Assembly: GCA_947177635.1 (NCBI GenBank)
Contig: CAMWVQ010000006.1
Span: 19,296-83,295 of the forward strand
DNA from: an uncultured Porphyromonadaceae bacterium
GTDB taxonomy: Bacteria; Bacteroidota; Bacteroidia; Bacteroidales; Muribaculaceae
Length of the DNA stretch: 64,000 nt
Direction of reading: 5' to 3'
The notes under the pieces are model-generated. The model was not told the origin of the DNA. It did not search any database and saw only the letters and a program-made list of their open reading frames with translations. Made by a program: the position numbers and the translations under genes. Within the stretch, counting starts at the first letter, position 1. Each line of letters starts with the position of its first letter. Shown here piece after piece: positions 27,550 to 36,637 of this stretch.

Positions 27550-28278
27550 TTATGCGTCAGGCAGGAATGATTGGAAAGAATTGTCAGAGTAAAACACGAC
27601 GATGTTGGTTATCTTCTTGCGGGCGTCGGGAGAGATGGAAATTCGCTTTCCCTCGCCGGCGGAATCCACGCATTCCTGCGTCGTCTGGACAGGAAGAGGA
27701 GGGCGCTGTCCGCATAATGTTCTGGTGATGTCCTGCAGGTTCTCTTGCGATTGTGGCGGCATTGCTGACTGTTGACGAGAGGATGGCGACGGGGCTTCGC
27801 TGGTGGGGAGGGGGGCTGAGGATTCAAAGAGGATGTTCTCTTTCGTTGGATTTTCGTCAGAGAAGGAGCCCGAATCGGCGTATGTCTCGCTCTGGAGTGA
27901 CTCAAACAGCAGATTTTCCAGATTTCCGCTGGTTGGCTCTTCTGCCGAGTCTTTTTGTAACTCAATCGGTGAGTTTGTATCTGTTTGTGGGATAGCGGGT
28001 TGTTGCGCCGATATGTTGAAAACAGGGTCATTTTGAGGCCCTGAGATTTTGATATTTGCGTTTGCATCCATCTCTCCCTCGCCAAACATCAGCCATAAGA
28101 TGGATAAATCTGGAAAAGCGTTGTGGATTTTGTTTATGACCTCGTCGGATATGCGTTTGTTCCGGCCATTTATCAATTGAGACATAGTTGGACGGGGAAT
28201 TCCGCATCTGTCTGCAAATTGAGAGATGGTGACCTGGGTGGTATCCATATAATGTTTGAGGCGATTTACCAAATCCAT
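27550..28278 (-). CDS. XRE-family DNA-binding protein with long Ser/Pro/Gln linker
   Basis: A 242-residue protein. Residues 1-65 form a Cro/C1-type helix-turn-helix (VTISQFADRCGIPRPTMSQL, then a basic NGRNKR). Residues about 75-205 are a low-complexity linker rich in Ser, Pro, Gln and Glu. The last 25 residues form a separate conserved-looking tail (ITNIVVFYSDNSFQSF), probably a short beta element for protein contacts. Similar architecture is common in Bacteroidales, with unknown targets. It faces an AT-rich non-coding region with many GCAAA motifs, one of which overlaps its own promoter. Confidence 0.85.
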   Translation of the reverse strand: MDLVNRLKHYMDTTQVTISQFADRCGIPRPTMSQLINGRNKRISDEVINKIHNAFPDLSILWLMFGEGEMDANANIKISGPQNDPVFNISAQQPAIPQTDTNSPIELQKDSAEEPTSGNLENLLFESLQSETYADSGSFSDENPTKENILFESSAPLPTSEAPSPSSRQQSAMPPQSQENLQDITRTLCGQRPPLPVQTTQECVDSAGEGKRISISPDARKKITNIVVFYSDNSFQSFLPDA

Positions 28279-28343
28279 AGGGGCGGAGGGGTTGAATTAG
28301 TGATTGTAAATTGGAAATATGTGGATTTCCGGATTTTTTAATG

Positions 28344-29036
28344 TTGCAAATTTAGTAATAAAAATTGGTAAATGCAAATTTGCGAAGGAAAAACGCAAAT
28401 TTAGGTCAGTTGCGAGTTGAGTTTGTGGTTGAGAATCGCAGAACTCGATTTAAAAACATAAACAGAGTAGTGTTGAAATGCAAATTCAGTTGCAGGGAAT
28501 GTAAATTTCAAAATGCAAATCGAGCTGTCGGTAAGTATTTTTGAATGTAATCTGAATGGCGTGATGATGGGGATGAAAACTGAAAAATCGAGTGCGGAAT
28601 TAAAGCTTTTGTTTGGCTTTATTTTTTATTTATGGTGGTCTTACGGAGGTTATGCGGAGGGCTGTATGGTGGATGGGGGATATATTTGATTTTGGTTAAA
28701 ATAGTTGAACTGTTAGTTTAGGATTAATTTATAATAAGTATGAGTATTAGGTGATTAGGTAAAATGCAAATATATGTTAATTGCAAAAACGGGGTGGAGG
28801 TTTGCGTATTGGAACAATGGGTTTGCATTTGAAGAATAGATGATAATAAAAATGTGGATGCAAACCTTGAGTTTGTGAATCCGATAGTGGCCATTTGCGT
28901 GCAAAAAGGTGGTTAAAATGCAAATTATTCGGATTGAAATCGCAAATTAGCAAGTGTGGAAATGAGAACAAATGACTATTTGCATCCGAAAATCCATTGT
29001 CTGTGTTTCTGGATGATGTGTTCCGGAATGCAAATC
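28344..29036. repeat. Dispersed GCAAA/ATGCAAAT motif array
   Basis: Sixteen GCAAA or TTTGC copies were counted by eye in about 690 bp. Plus-strand GCAAA starts at 28346, 28374, 28395, 28480, 28515, 28766, 28783, 28860, 28901, 28920, 28942 and 29030. TTTGC starts at 28801, 28822, 28894 and 28979. Nine are ATGCAAA on one strand or the other. Base composition alone would predict only one or two. Spacing is irregular, so it is not a tandem repeat or CRISPR array. Confidence 0.7.
28347..28378 (-). promoter_or_regulatory. Promoter of the XRE gene
   Basis: TTTG (28378-28375), 20 bases, TAAATTTG (28354-28347): exact consensus. Both elements are at the same time GCAAA motifs of the neighbouring array. 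Leader of about 60 nt. Confidence 0.7.
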
Positions 29037-29399
29037 AGATTAGAATTCTAAAATTCGAATAATGCTGTTCCAATCAAATTGTAAAGTGGATTTGTGTTCT
29101 TGAATTTTGGTTGAGATATAGTTCCGAATCATAAATTGTTGTTAGGAGATTCGTTATTCAAGAACAATCACCTTTATGAATTCGATTTCCGTAAATCGGG
29201 CATTTATGTTGAATTGAATTTTGGCAGACAAATATTTTCAATATTCTCGACTGGACGTAGACCAGTTTACAAATATAACATTCTCAGAGCCTCAAATAGT
29301 TGTCAGGAAGATGCTAATTTAACAATTAATTCACTGTAATGTAGTATTTTAACAGGAGTAAACAGTTTTGTGTTCCCTATGCAGGATTTCTGTCAGAAA

Positions 29400-29437
29400 A
29401 AGTTAGATTCAGCAGAGGGTGCGGATTAATGCTGAAT
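29400..29437 (-). terminator. hemW terminator
   Basis: ATTCAGCA (29407-29414) pairs with TGCTGAAT (29430-29437). On the minus strand the stem is followed, four bases on, by a T-run (CTTTTTCTG). It lies just past the hemW stop. Confidence 0.6.
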
Positions 29438-29443
29438 GACACG

Positions 29444-30622
29444 TCAATCAGCGTCAAGAATCACCTCCCGAAGAATGGCATCGGAGGTGAGCCATAGCTG
29501 TTCAGGTATGCGGAAAGAGGAATCTCCTTTAGAGGTAATGCCCCCCTCTTTGTATATCCGGGTTATATTAGACAAGACGCGTGATGCGATGTCGCTCCCC
29601 CACTTCTCCCTTATTCTGAGTAATGAAAGCCCGGCAGAAGTACGCAGAGATGTTATAATGTAGTCGTTGACCTTGTTTATCAGGGTTTCCGCCTCTTCTG
29701 TGTATGGAGGTGTCGGGTCGGAGGCAAGCAGGGAGTTGATATATGAGCCGAGATTTGCCGGATTGATGCGTCGCGTATCCCCGTCGAAACTGTGGGCACT
29801 GCATCCAAGCCCGAGATATGGGGTCAGGTTCCAGTATGAAGAGTTATGTCTGGCTTCCTTGCCAGGAATGGAAAAATTTGAAATTTCGTAGTGGTTGTAT
29901 CCCCTTTCGCGTGCAGCTTCGGTCAGAATCCCGTACATTCTGCAGGCGGTATGCTCGTCTGCTTCCGTCACTTTTCCCTGCTCTTTACGGGCATATAAAC
30001 GCGTTCCAGGTTCGTAGGAAAGCAGGTATGCCGAGAAATGGGGAGGCTCGAAATCAAGCAGGGATTTAATCTGCGATGACCAGCTTTCAAGGGATTGTTG
30101 AGGAAGGCCGTATATCAGGTCGGCGGAATAGTTGATTCCTGATTCCCGAAGGATGGATAGCGCTCGGAAAGATGCGTCGGAATCGTGGCGGCGCATGATG
30201 GCGTCAAGCTGGGCTGTGTCGAAAGACTGTATGCCTATGCTTATCCGGTTCACCCCTGACTGTCGCAGGGAGTCGATGAGGTCAGAAGAAATATCTTCCG
30301 GATTGGCCTCCACAGTGAATTCTGTCACGGCCTCTCCATCGAATTTTTGGTTCCGGCTGACTACCTCTCTGTATATCCAGGACAGAAACGGCGCAAGTTG
30401 ACACAGTGGGATGGCGGTAGGAGTGCCACCTCCGATATATATGGTGGTGGCAGGCGCGGTGAGTTCGTCAATTCTCAGCACAAGTTCCCGTTTTACGGCT
30501 TCAAGATACTTTGTGAAACAGTCTGCGTCTTTTTTCAGGGCTGCTGTTGCCGGGAGCGAGAAGAAGTCACAGTATGCGCATTTGCTTCTGCAAAACGGGA
30601 TGTGTATGTATATACCAGCCAT
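29444..30622 (-). CDS. hemW: Radical SAM haem chaperone HemW
   Basis: A 392-residue protein of the HemN/HemW family. The start MAGIYIHIPFCRSKCAYCDF has the CxxxCxxC cluster ligands (CRSKCAYC) plus the extra CDF typical of the family. SAM-binding stretches include GGGTPTAI and RISIGIQSF; the C-terminal HemN domain covers about 290-392. Length and motifs fit the haem-delivery HemW rather than oxygen-independent coproporphyrinogen oxidase. In-frame ATGs at 30670 (4-bp ATGA overlap with the upstream stop) and 30688 are alternatives; the first would support translational coupling. Confidence 0.92.
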   Translation of the reverse strand: MAGIYIHIPFCRSKCAYCDFFSLPATAALKKDADCFTKYLEAVKRELVLRIDELTAPATTIYIGGGTPTAIPLCQLAPFLSWIYREVVSRNQKFDGEAVTEFTVEANPEDISSDLIDSLRQSGVNRISIGIQSFDTAQLDAIMRRHDSDASFRALSILRESGINYSADLIYGLPQQSLESWSSQIKSLLDFEPPHFSAYLLSYEPGTRLYARKEQGKVTEADEHTACRMYGILTEAARERGYNHYEISNFSIPGKEARHNSSYWNLTPYLGLGCSAHSFDGDTRRINPANLGSYINSLLASDPTPPYTEEAETLINKVNDYIITSLRTSAGLSLLRIREKWGSDIASRVLSNITRIYKEGGITSKGDSSFRIPEQLWLTSDAILREVILDAD

Positions 30623-30666
30623 AGGAGGATGAGTGGGGTTCGAGGTGTTTGATGTCTGAATCGGGG

Positions 30667-33600
30667 TCATTTCTGCCTTCTGCGGCATATTTCCGTGAAC
30701 TTGCAGAAGGTGCAGGCGTGGTCGTTCTGAGCCGCCGTGAACGGAATCTCCGGATTGAAGAGGTCGTCAAGCACCTCCAGCATCATATCGTTGAATTCAA
30801 TGACATAGTCGCGGTAATCGGTGATTTCTGTTTTCTTTCTCCCTCTCTTGTCGTCTGCCGAAGGTGAAGAAATACGCAGGGGGGAGAAAGGCGTTGTCGC
30901 TACCTTCCTGATGGAATATATCCAGGGCTGTATGGGCTCGTCGAGGTTCTTGGCCTGGGCGAGGGCCTGGCAATACAGAAACAGCTGCAACATAGCTTTG
31001 GCTCTCTTCCCGGATTTACCCCTGTCCTGGAACATGTCACGGATGTCGATGATTGATGTCTCATCCTCTCCGGTCTTGTAGTCAATGATTCTCAGCACAC
31101 TGTCGCCATCTTTTGTCGAGATTCGGTCGATACGGTCGATGGAATAGGTGTAATTTATCTCGATGGATGAGGTTGAGCCTTGCAGACGCAACCGTCCCGG
31201 GACGCCGAACTCTCCGGCAATATATTCAAACTCGCCCGCTTCGATTTCCCGCCGTAAAACCAGAAGGATATATTTCTTCATTATTTCCCCGAAAATCTCC
31301 GCGTCTCCTTTCAGCGGGGTCAGGCAGTTGTCGCCAAGCCGGTTGTAATGCCGGTTGATGCGGCGGGTGATCGCCTGTTCGATGGAGACCTCTTTTTTCA
31401 TCAGGGCTTCGATGGCCTGTCGTGTGAAACGCCCTTCGGGCAGGGTGTGACGCTCAGCCCCGTACAGGTCTTCAAGCACACCATGGATGATGGTTCCGTA
31501 GGTGCTTTCGTCCATATAGTCGTGAAACTCATCCTCCCTCTTGTACCCGGCGATGCACGTTAGATAGAACGACAGCGGACAGTTGATATATTGGTTGATG
31601 GAGCTTGCCGATAGGGGGCGAGGATTCTCCACGGTCAGGTAGCGCTTCAGCTCGGCCATTATCTCAGGTGTTTTCCTTACGCTCAGCTGGGGGGTGTCTC
31701 TTGACTCCACTCCATATCCGAGAATGCGTGAGGATATTCCTGCCGGTTTGTACAGGTGCAGGAGCTGTCCCAGGTAGCGAGACATCTGCCCACCGCCCAC
31801 GCCTTGGGTACGGGCGTCATAGAGGAGGAACACTCGTGAGGCACGGGAAATCATCCTGTAGAAGTAATAAGAGTAGATGCTTTCCTGATGGTCTTGTGTG
31901 GCCATGCCGTATGCGCGCCGCAGGTGGGGAGGAATGAATGATTTCTGATAGTGTTTTCTTGGAAACACCTTCTCGTTCATCGACGGGATGATGACATTCT
32001 CGAAATCAAGGCCGCGTGCCTCCAGCACCCCCATCACCTGAAGCCCGTTGAGTGGACGTCCCTCGAAATTTACAGTCTCCCCGCCGACCAATCGTTCTAT
32101 CAGATGAAACAGTGTGGAGTCGGCGAGGAAGATGTCACGTTGCGTGAGATAGCGCGAGGAGAGATCGCGCAGTCGGCCAATTGCCCTAAGATAGGCCCTG
32201 GCGAGCATCCGGTCGACCAGTGCTCCGGCATTCATAGACTCGGCGCATTCAACCTCTGTCCCGTCTATGTCAGTGACCGCTTCTGTCTTGGTGTCATCGG
32301 CCATATGTGAGAGAAGCCAGTTGAACAGGTTCTCGAAGTAAGAGAATACCTCTTCTCGGGAGCCGGAGTCCTCCACATATTTGAACAGAGTGGACAACCC
32401 GGGGTGATGTTCCGTGAGGTACGCGCCATCGATATTGTACCACCGGTTGACGTTTATGTCATACACGATGCGGCTGCACTCTGCCGGATAGGTCTGGCGA
32501 ATAAGCGGGTGGGTCAGTACCTTGAGGACATCTTCATAGAAGAATGTATGTCCGGCGTCTCTGCTTTTTCTTGAACGCAGGTGCATGGACACGATGTCCC
32601 TGACCAGCCCGGCGGCCTTGCTGTCGCGCAGCCGGTAACCCATGGTCAGGTTGACTGGAGTCACCCATTCAGGTAGGGCGGCCACGATTCCCCGAGCCAT
32701 CGTTTCCTGTGGCAGGATTATGGCGGTGCGACGCAACAGTTCGGGATTCCATTCCCCGGATTTGGGATAAAGGTGGCCTACAATCGCGCCTGCCAGTTTT
32801 GCCTGGGCTGCCTTTGACGCTATTCCGGATATTTCTATGCGTGGAAATCCGGTGATACGCTCCACGCAATCATACAATGAGGGGAAAAGGCGGGTGTAAT
32901 GGTCAAGGAACGCGGCAGTAGTGTTGCCGGGCATCAAGAAGGCGGGAGAAGCGTCGTCGAAGTAGAAGTCGGCGAAAGGCCCCGTGAAAAGGTCTTCTCC
33001 ACGTTTTTCTTTCATTTCCTTGAATATGGACTCTTCGGCCCTGGAGAGCATGTTGAAACCGACGAATATGTATCTCTTGTGGTCGAAATCGCTCCTTTCG
33101 CGTTCTTTTATGATTCTGGTGGCCTCTCTGTATGCCATGCCCGGGTAAAACAAGCCCGCTTCGGCCATTTTGCGCCGGAAGGTCTCATACAATTCGAGCA
33201 TAACTTGCCATAGGCGGAAAAAACGGAGCGCGCTTCCCCGGGAGTCCTCATCCTGCCGGGAGCCTTCATCATCAGGTGTCCCGGCGTGCAGTATGTGGTT
33301 CCAGAACGAGTCGTTATATTCCGGAATGCGTTCCACCCGCCAGTGGCGTTTTATCTCCTCGATAACCTCCGGCTCCAGGTAGTTGGCGGAAATCTCACGG
33401 TAATGTTCCAGGTTCGGGAAAAGCTGGGCGGCGTCGACCAGATACATGTCAACGTCGTTGAAGTCGCCGATTATCATATCGGACCAGCGTTGGAACTTGT
33501 TGAAATCCACCATCTCGGCGATTTCCTGTGCTTCGCGGCTCCCTCCCGCGTGCCTGAAAATGACTTCACGGTAAGCCTGGTAGAGAATAAGTATCATCTC

Positions 33601-33825
33601 CAGTCGTTCGGCGGGTTTCCCTGGAACCATATCCTCGATGAAGCTTGATATGGTTGTTGACGCAGGGTGAACCACGCTGATGCCAAGCTCCCTTGACGCG
33701 CGGGCGAATGCGTGGTGGAAGAACACGCCGCTGCGCTTGTTGGGAAAGACAAAGCAATAATCCTGGAGGTCGGCTCCTTCATTGAGGATATATGCCTCGG
33801 CGATGCTGTAAAGGAAAGGTTTCAT
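30667..33825 (-). CDS. AddB-like PD-(D/E)XK nuclease protein
   Basis: A 1052-residue protein of the AddB/RexB-like family, a partner in double-strand-break resection. The N-terminal region (YCFVFPNKRSGVFF) is a helicase-like fold without a clean Walker A. The C-terminal nuclease domain has INCPLSFYL, RIDRIST and RIIDYKTGED (catalytic Asp and Lys). The iron-sulphur cysteines CTFCKFTEIC lie at the end, together with the Cys of INCPL. The AddA helicase is not adjacent, at least within this window. It overlaps holB by 4 bp. Confidence 0.87.
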   Translation of the reverse strand: MKPFLYSIAEAYILNEGADLQDYCFVFPNKRSGVFFHHAFARASRELGISVVHPASTTISSFIEDMVPGKPAERLEMILILYQAYREVIFRHAGGSREAQEIAEMVDFNKFQRWSDMIIGDFNDVDMYLVDAAQLFPNLEHYREISANYLEPEVIEEIKRHWRVERIPEYNDSFWNHILHAGTPDDEGSRQDEDSRGSALRFFRLWQVMLELYETFRRKMAEAGLFYPGMAYREATRIIKERERSDFDHKRYIFVGFNMLSRAEESIFKEMKEKRGEDLFTGPFADFYFDDASPAFLMPGNTTAAFLDHYTRLFPSLYDCVERITGFPRIEISGIASKAAQAKLAGAIVGHLYPKSGEWNPELLRRTAIILPQETMARGIVAALPEWVTPVNLTMGYRLRDSKAAGLVRDIVSMHLRSRKSRDAGHTFFYEDVLKVLTHPLIRQTYPAECSRIVYDINVNRWYNIDGAYLTEHHPGLSTLFKYVEDSGSREEVFSYFENLFNWLLSHMADDTKTEAVTDIDGTEVECAESMNAGALVDRMLARAYLRAIGRLRDLSSRYLTQRDIFLADSTLFHLIERLVGGETVNFEGRPLNGLQVMGVLEARGLDFENVIIPSMNEKVFPRKHYQKSFIPPHLRRAYGMATQDHQESIYSYYFYRMISRASRVFLLYDARTQGVGGGQMSRYLGQLLHLYKPAGISSRILGYGVESRDTPQLSVRKTPEIMAELKRYLTVENPRPLSASSINQYINCPLSFYLTCIAGYKREDEFHDYMDESTYGTIIHGVLEDLYGAERHTLPEGRFTRQAIEALMKKEVSIEQAITRRINRHYNRLGDNCLTPLKGDAEIFGEIMKKYILLVLRREIEAGEFEYIAGEFGVPGRLRLQGSTSSIEINYTYSIDRIDRISTKDGDSVLRIIDYKTGEDETSIIDIRDMFQDRGKSGKRAKAMLQLFLYCQALAQAKNLDEPIQPWIYSIRKVATTPFSPLRISSPSADDKRGRKKTEITDYRDYVIEFNDMMLEVLDDLFNPEIPFTAAQNDHACTFCKFTEICRRRQK

Positions 33826-34940
33826 CTTTTCAATAGCAGGATTACCTTGACGGCCACGTCGAAAAATATTATTTTCCCGTTGCCATTGGCCAGGATGTCC
33901 TCTTCAGCCTTGTTGAACAGCGACGACAATTGTTCCACGTTCCGTTCATTGATGAACGGCGAAAAATTGCGGCTGAAAGCCGTTTCCTCCCGGTTGAGGT
34001 AGTTGAGTTGTTCGATTTTCAGATTGGCGATGAAGTTCTCGCGTATCTGTCGCTGGCAATAGCCGCAGAAACGGCCGGCCTGTTCGCGCCCCAGGGCGGC
34101 TGCGTCCTGGCTCCATTTCTTGAGCAAGCCGATTTTGCGCTGGTAGGCGAGTCGCATGAGCTTTTGGAACAGCTCAAGGAACTCGCGGTTCTCGCCATGG
34201 CTGGAAAGGGCTTTCTCGGCGGCCAGAACGCTGCCCCCTGCCAGGTGGGCGAGAGGCAGTGCGTCTTCTGGCGCGATTGAGTGGCATGCTTGAAGGTATG
34301 ACGAAACCTCTCCGTCAGACAACCTTTTCATCTCAAGCCGCTGCAGGCGGGAGTAAATGGTCGGAAGGATTGCTCCCGGTGAGTTGGATACGAAAATCAG
34401 TTTGACGCCGGGAAGCGGTTCCTCTATGAGCTTTAGTAACTTGTTGGCGCATTGGTTGTTCATCTTCTCCGGGAGCCACATGATCACGACTTTGCACGAT
34501 GCTCCGTGTGAGGTGAAGGAGAGCTTGCGGATGATTTCCTGTGATTCATCGACATATATCACCGGCTGTCCGTTTGGATTCCCCAGCATCCGCTGCCAGC
34601 TTTCGAAGTCCATATAGGGGCTGTCATTTAGAAATTCTTTCCACAGCGACATAAAATCATCGCTGACAGCTCCGCCCGCAGATTTCAGCACGGGGAAAGA
34701 GTAGATGGTGTCGATGTGGTTGAACGACTGGTGCTGCACACACGACGGGCAGTGCCCGCAGGAGTCTCCATCAGTGCGATTGGCGCAATGGATGTATTGC
34801 GCCGTGGCACGGGCCATCGCGAATTTTCCGGTGCCGGGAGGGCCTTCAATCACCAGGGCATGGGGAAGGCGGTCGTTGTCGGCCATTGTCCGCAGGCGTT
34901 CCTTGACGGATTCGTGGCCAAGTATTTCTGAAAATCTCAT
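33822..34940 (-). CDS. holB: DNA polymerase III delta' subunit (HolB-like clamp-loader protein)
   Basis: A 372-residue AAA+ clamp-loader subunit. Walker A GPPGTGKFA (about residues 34-42) and a zinc module CGHCPSC preceded by CANRTDGDSC are seen. Sensor-1-like FVSNSPGAILPTIYSRLQR is the SRC-like motif with the conserved Arg. Its stop overlaps the AddB-like ATG. It lies 49 bp below the LuxR gene, so both may be on one transcript. Confidence 0.9.
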   Translation of the reverse strand: MRFSEILGHESVKERLRTMADNDRLPHALVIEGPPGTGKFAMARATAQYIHCANRTDGDSCGHCPSCVQHQSFNHIDTIYSFPVLKSAGGAVSDDFMSLWKEFLNDSPYMDFESWQRMLGNPNGQPVIYVDESQEIIRKLSFTSHGASCKVVIMWLPEKMNNQCANKLLKLIEEPLPGVKLIFVSNSPGAILPTIYSRLQRLEMKRLSDGEVSSYLQACHSIAPEDALPLAHLAGGSVLAAEKALSSHGENREFLELFQKLMRLAYQRKIGLLKKWSQDAAALGREQAGRFCGYCQRQIRENFIANLKIEQLNYLNREETAFSRNFSPFINERNVEQLSSLFNKAEEDILANGNGKIIFFDVAVKVILLLKR

Positions 34941-34989
34941 AGATGGAGGTCTGTGATGTTGTGTGACGGGCAGGGATTGGTGTCGGTTT

Positions 34990-35997
34990 TCATTGGAAAC
35001 TTGAGCGTGGTATGTCGGCGATAGGCAACAGGCCGTTCATTATCGCGAAGATGGTAAGGCCTGCGGGGGAGTGGATTCGGAGTTTTCCGCATATGTTACG
35101 TCTGTGGGTGGCCACAGTGTGTACTGACAGGTATAGCTGGTTGGCTATCTCCTTGTTGGTTAGCCCCTTGGCTATGAGACACACGATTTCTTTCTCGCGC
35201 TCAGACAGGGAGTTGAGCTTTTCGGCGTCGGTTGATGAGTCAGATTCGTCATCGTCTGTGTCTGCGGTTTTGCTTGTGTGTGAGGCGTCTTCGCTCTGCC
35301 TCAGGCTCTCCTCCTGCTCGATTTTCGTTTCAAGACGTCTCACAGCCGGTATGAATAGGTCGTCCTCCGCCAGGCAATGCGCGCTAAGGTCTTGCTCGCA
35401 TGTTATGATGTCGAACAATGCTGATGTGAGCAGGTCATTCGTGTTCTCGGGATAATATCTGACGATTATGTCTTTAAGTTCCTGAAGTTTCGGGGCGATG
35501 TGTATGTGGCCCTTGGCGAAAGACTCTATGGAGAAGTTCTTGTCGAGTGTTCCCTCGAGTAGCCCGGCCACATATGGGAACACATGGTCGTTTTCCACCT
35601 CCATATGTGTGCGAACTTCTGTTGCGTAATCGTCGTAAAATCTTAGAATGAGAAATCCGATTGAATTAACTCCTGAAATATCGATAGCTTCGAGAAGCTT
35701 CCTGCGAATCATTGGAAGCTGAAAGTCGAGGAAATAGCTGTGGGCTTTTTTCAGGTAGGCCATGAGCTGCTCGAGGTCTATGTTGTCAGGGTTGTATGGG
35801 TGCCCTGAAATGTAGTCGGCAACAGTCAGGAAGGTCTGGCAATCTATACCTTGCTCCTTGCAGACCTCCTCGATTGTCTTGTCTCCGAAGCCCAGTGATA
35901 TGCCGAATCGGCTCAAGGCCATAAGCAGCAGTGAGTTGTCGGAAATTATCGAGCGCATTGTCTGCGTCGGAGTGTAGGTGCTGTCAGGGGTTTTCAT
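34990..35997 (-). CDS. Hemerythrin-like domain fused to LuxR-type DNA-binding domain
   Basis: A 335-residue regulator starting MKTPDSTYTPTQTM. A YtfE/RIC-like leader (about 15-60, DKTIEEVCKEQGIDCQTFL) is followed by a hemerythrin-type four-helix bundle (about 75-235). Candidate di-iron ligands are in KKAHSYFL, RTHMEVENDHVF, GHIHIAPKL and DLSAHCLAEDDL. An acidic Asp/Ser-rich linker (about 237-255) leads to a GerE/LuxR helix-turn-helix (LSEREKEIVCLIAKGLTNKE, about 262-325). It is likely a redox- or nitric-oxide-responsive transcription factor. Its start overlaps the HIRAN gene end. Confidence 0.88.
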   Translation of the reverse strand: MKTPDSTYTPTQTMRSIISDNSLLLMALSRFGISLGFGDKTIEEVCKEQGIDCQTFLTVADYISGHPYNPDNIDLEQLMAYLKKAHSYFLDFQLPMIRRKLLEAIDISGVNSIGFLILRFYDDYATEVRTHMEVENDHVFPYVAGLLEGTLDKNFSIESFAKGHIHIAPKLQELKDIIVRYYPENTNDLLTSALFDIITCEQDLSAHCLAEDDLFIPAVRRLETKIEQEESLRQSEDASHTSKTADTDDDESDSSTDAEKLNSLSEREKEIVCLIAKGLTNKEIANQLYLSVHTVATHRRNICGKLRIHSPAGLTIFAIMNGLLPIADIPRSSFQ

Positions 35998-36337
35998 ATC
36001 GGTGGTTTCTGAGTATGCGGATTGTAATGCCGATTTGGCGGTCGTATGTGGCAGAAGGGTCGAGACGCGATATGGTTGCCCCGAAAGCTTCTCCCCATCC
36101 CATATCAAGCATCAGGGCCAGCGGCTGGTTCTTCCTGAACGGAATATAACCGAGCTTGAGGTGTTGTCCTGCGGCTTCAGTGAAGACGGCTATCGCAGCA
36201 GAATCGTTTTCATTGTCTGCTTCCCTGACGAGGATTACCTGCTGGCCGACTTCAAGGTGAGGCCACGCCAAGTCGGCGTCTCCGTAGAGTCGTCCTGCGA
36301 TATATGTGTCGAGGTAATATGCTCTGTCTCGGGTCAT
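35984..36337 (-). CDS. HIRAN-domain protein
   Basis: A 117-residue stand-alone HIRAN domain, a DNA-end/damage-associated fold usually fused to SNF2 helicases such as HLTF and Rad5. Matching stretches are VGQQVILVREADNENDSAAI and LGYIPFRKNQPLALMLDMGW. It overlaps the hemerythrin-LuxR start by 14 bp, so the two are translationally coupled. It heads the minus-strand run that continues to holB, the AddB-like nuclease and hemW, which gives a loose DNA-maintenance context. Confidence 0.87.
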   Translation of the reverse strand: MTRDRAYYLDTYIAGRLYGDADLAWPHLEVGQQVILVREADNENDSAAIAVFTEAAGQHLKLGYIPFRKNQPLALMLDMGWGEAFGATISRLDPSATYDRQIGITIRILRNHRYENP

Positions 36338-36413
36338 CTTTCAGGTATATAGCTTCTTGTGGATAGTCGGTTGAGGCCTCCGGAATAATCCGGAATAAAA
36401 ACTGATACGGACA

Positions 36414-36434
36414 AAATGAAAATATTTTTCATTT
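36414..36434. promoter_or_regulatory. 21-bp palindrome, candidate operator
   Basis: AAATGAAAA (36414-36422), TAT, TTTTCATTT (36426-36434): perfect 9-bp arms about 77 bp upstream of the HIRAN ATG. AT-rich palindromes also arise by chance, so function is only a candidate. Confidence 0.4.
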
Positions 36435-36563
36435 ACTCCACATATCTTTATGATTTCACCCCCAAAATTAACGAAATTAGCCCGAAAAAACAAATAAATC
36501 AGAATATTTGATGAATTTCAATAGCATTATTTTATTACACGATTGGGATTTTTATGGATAAAA

Positions 36564-36596
36564 TTTGCATTAATGAGAAAAAAATGATTACCTTTG
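36564..36596 (+). promoter_or_regulatory. Glycogen synthase promoter
   Basis: TTTG (36564-36567), 21 bases, TACCTTTG (36589-36596): exact consensus; leader about 35 nt. Confidence 0.75.
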
Positions 36597-36637
36597 CACC
36601 CTAAACAGGACAATTTCAAACAAACTGAATTTTCGTT

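Larger units (their letters stand above)
28279..29443. other. AT-rich non-coding region, about 1.1 kb
   Basis: The longest stretch without a gene, clearly more AT-rich than the rest of the window. It holds the XRE promoter, the GCAAA array and the hemW terminator. Short frames at 28777-28971 (-) and 29136-29339 (+) have no recognisable start context or family resemblance and are not called. No tRNA, DnaA-box cluster or transposase remnant was seen. Confidence 0.7.
36338..36637. other. Divergent control region, HIRAN operon / glycogen synthase
   Basis: 300 bp without a gene, AT-rich. It holds the glycogen synthase promoter (36564-36596), a 21-bp palindrome at 36414-36434, and a direct repeat CCGGAATAA ending near 36397. 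No consensus promoter was found for the HIRAN direction. Confidence 0.65.

Noticed and set aside
28777..28971. 64-residue minus frame in the motif array
   Set aside because: Repeated GCAAA motifs create its His/Phe-rich composition; no support for translation.
28344..29036. CRISPR array or replication origin
   Set aside because: Motif spacing is irregular with no repeat-spacer structure, and no DnaA-box (TTATNCACA) cluster was seen.
29136..29339. 67-residue frame in the AT-rich gap
   Set aside because: No promoter match, no family resemblance, and composition like the surrounding non-coding DNA.
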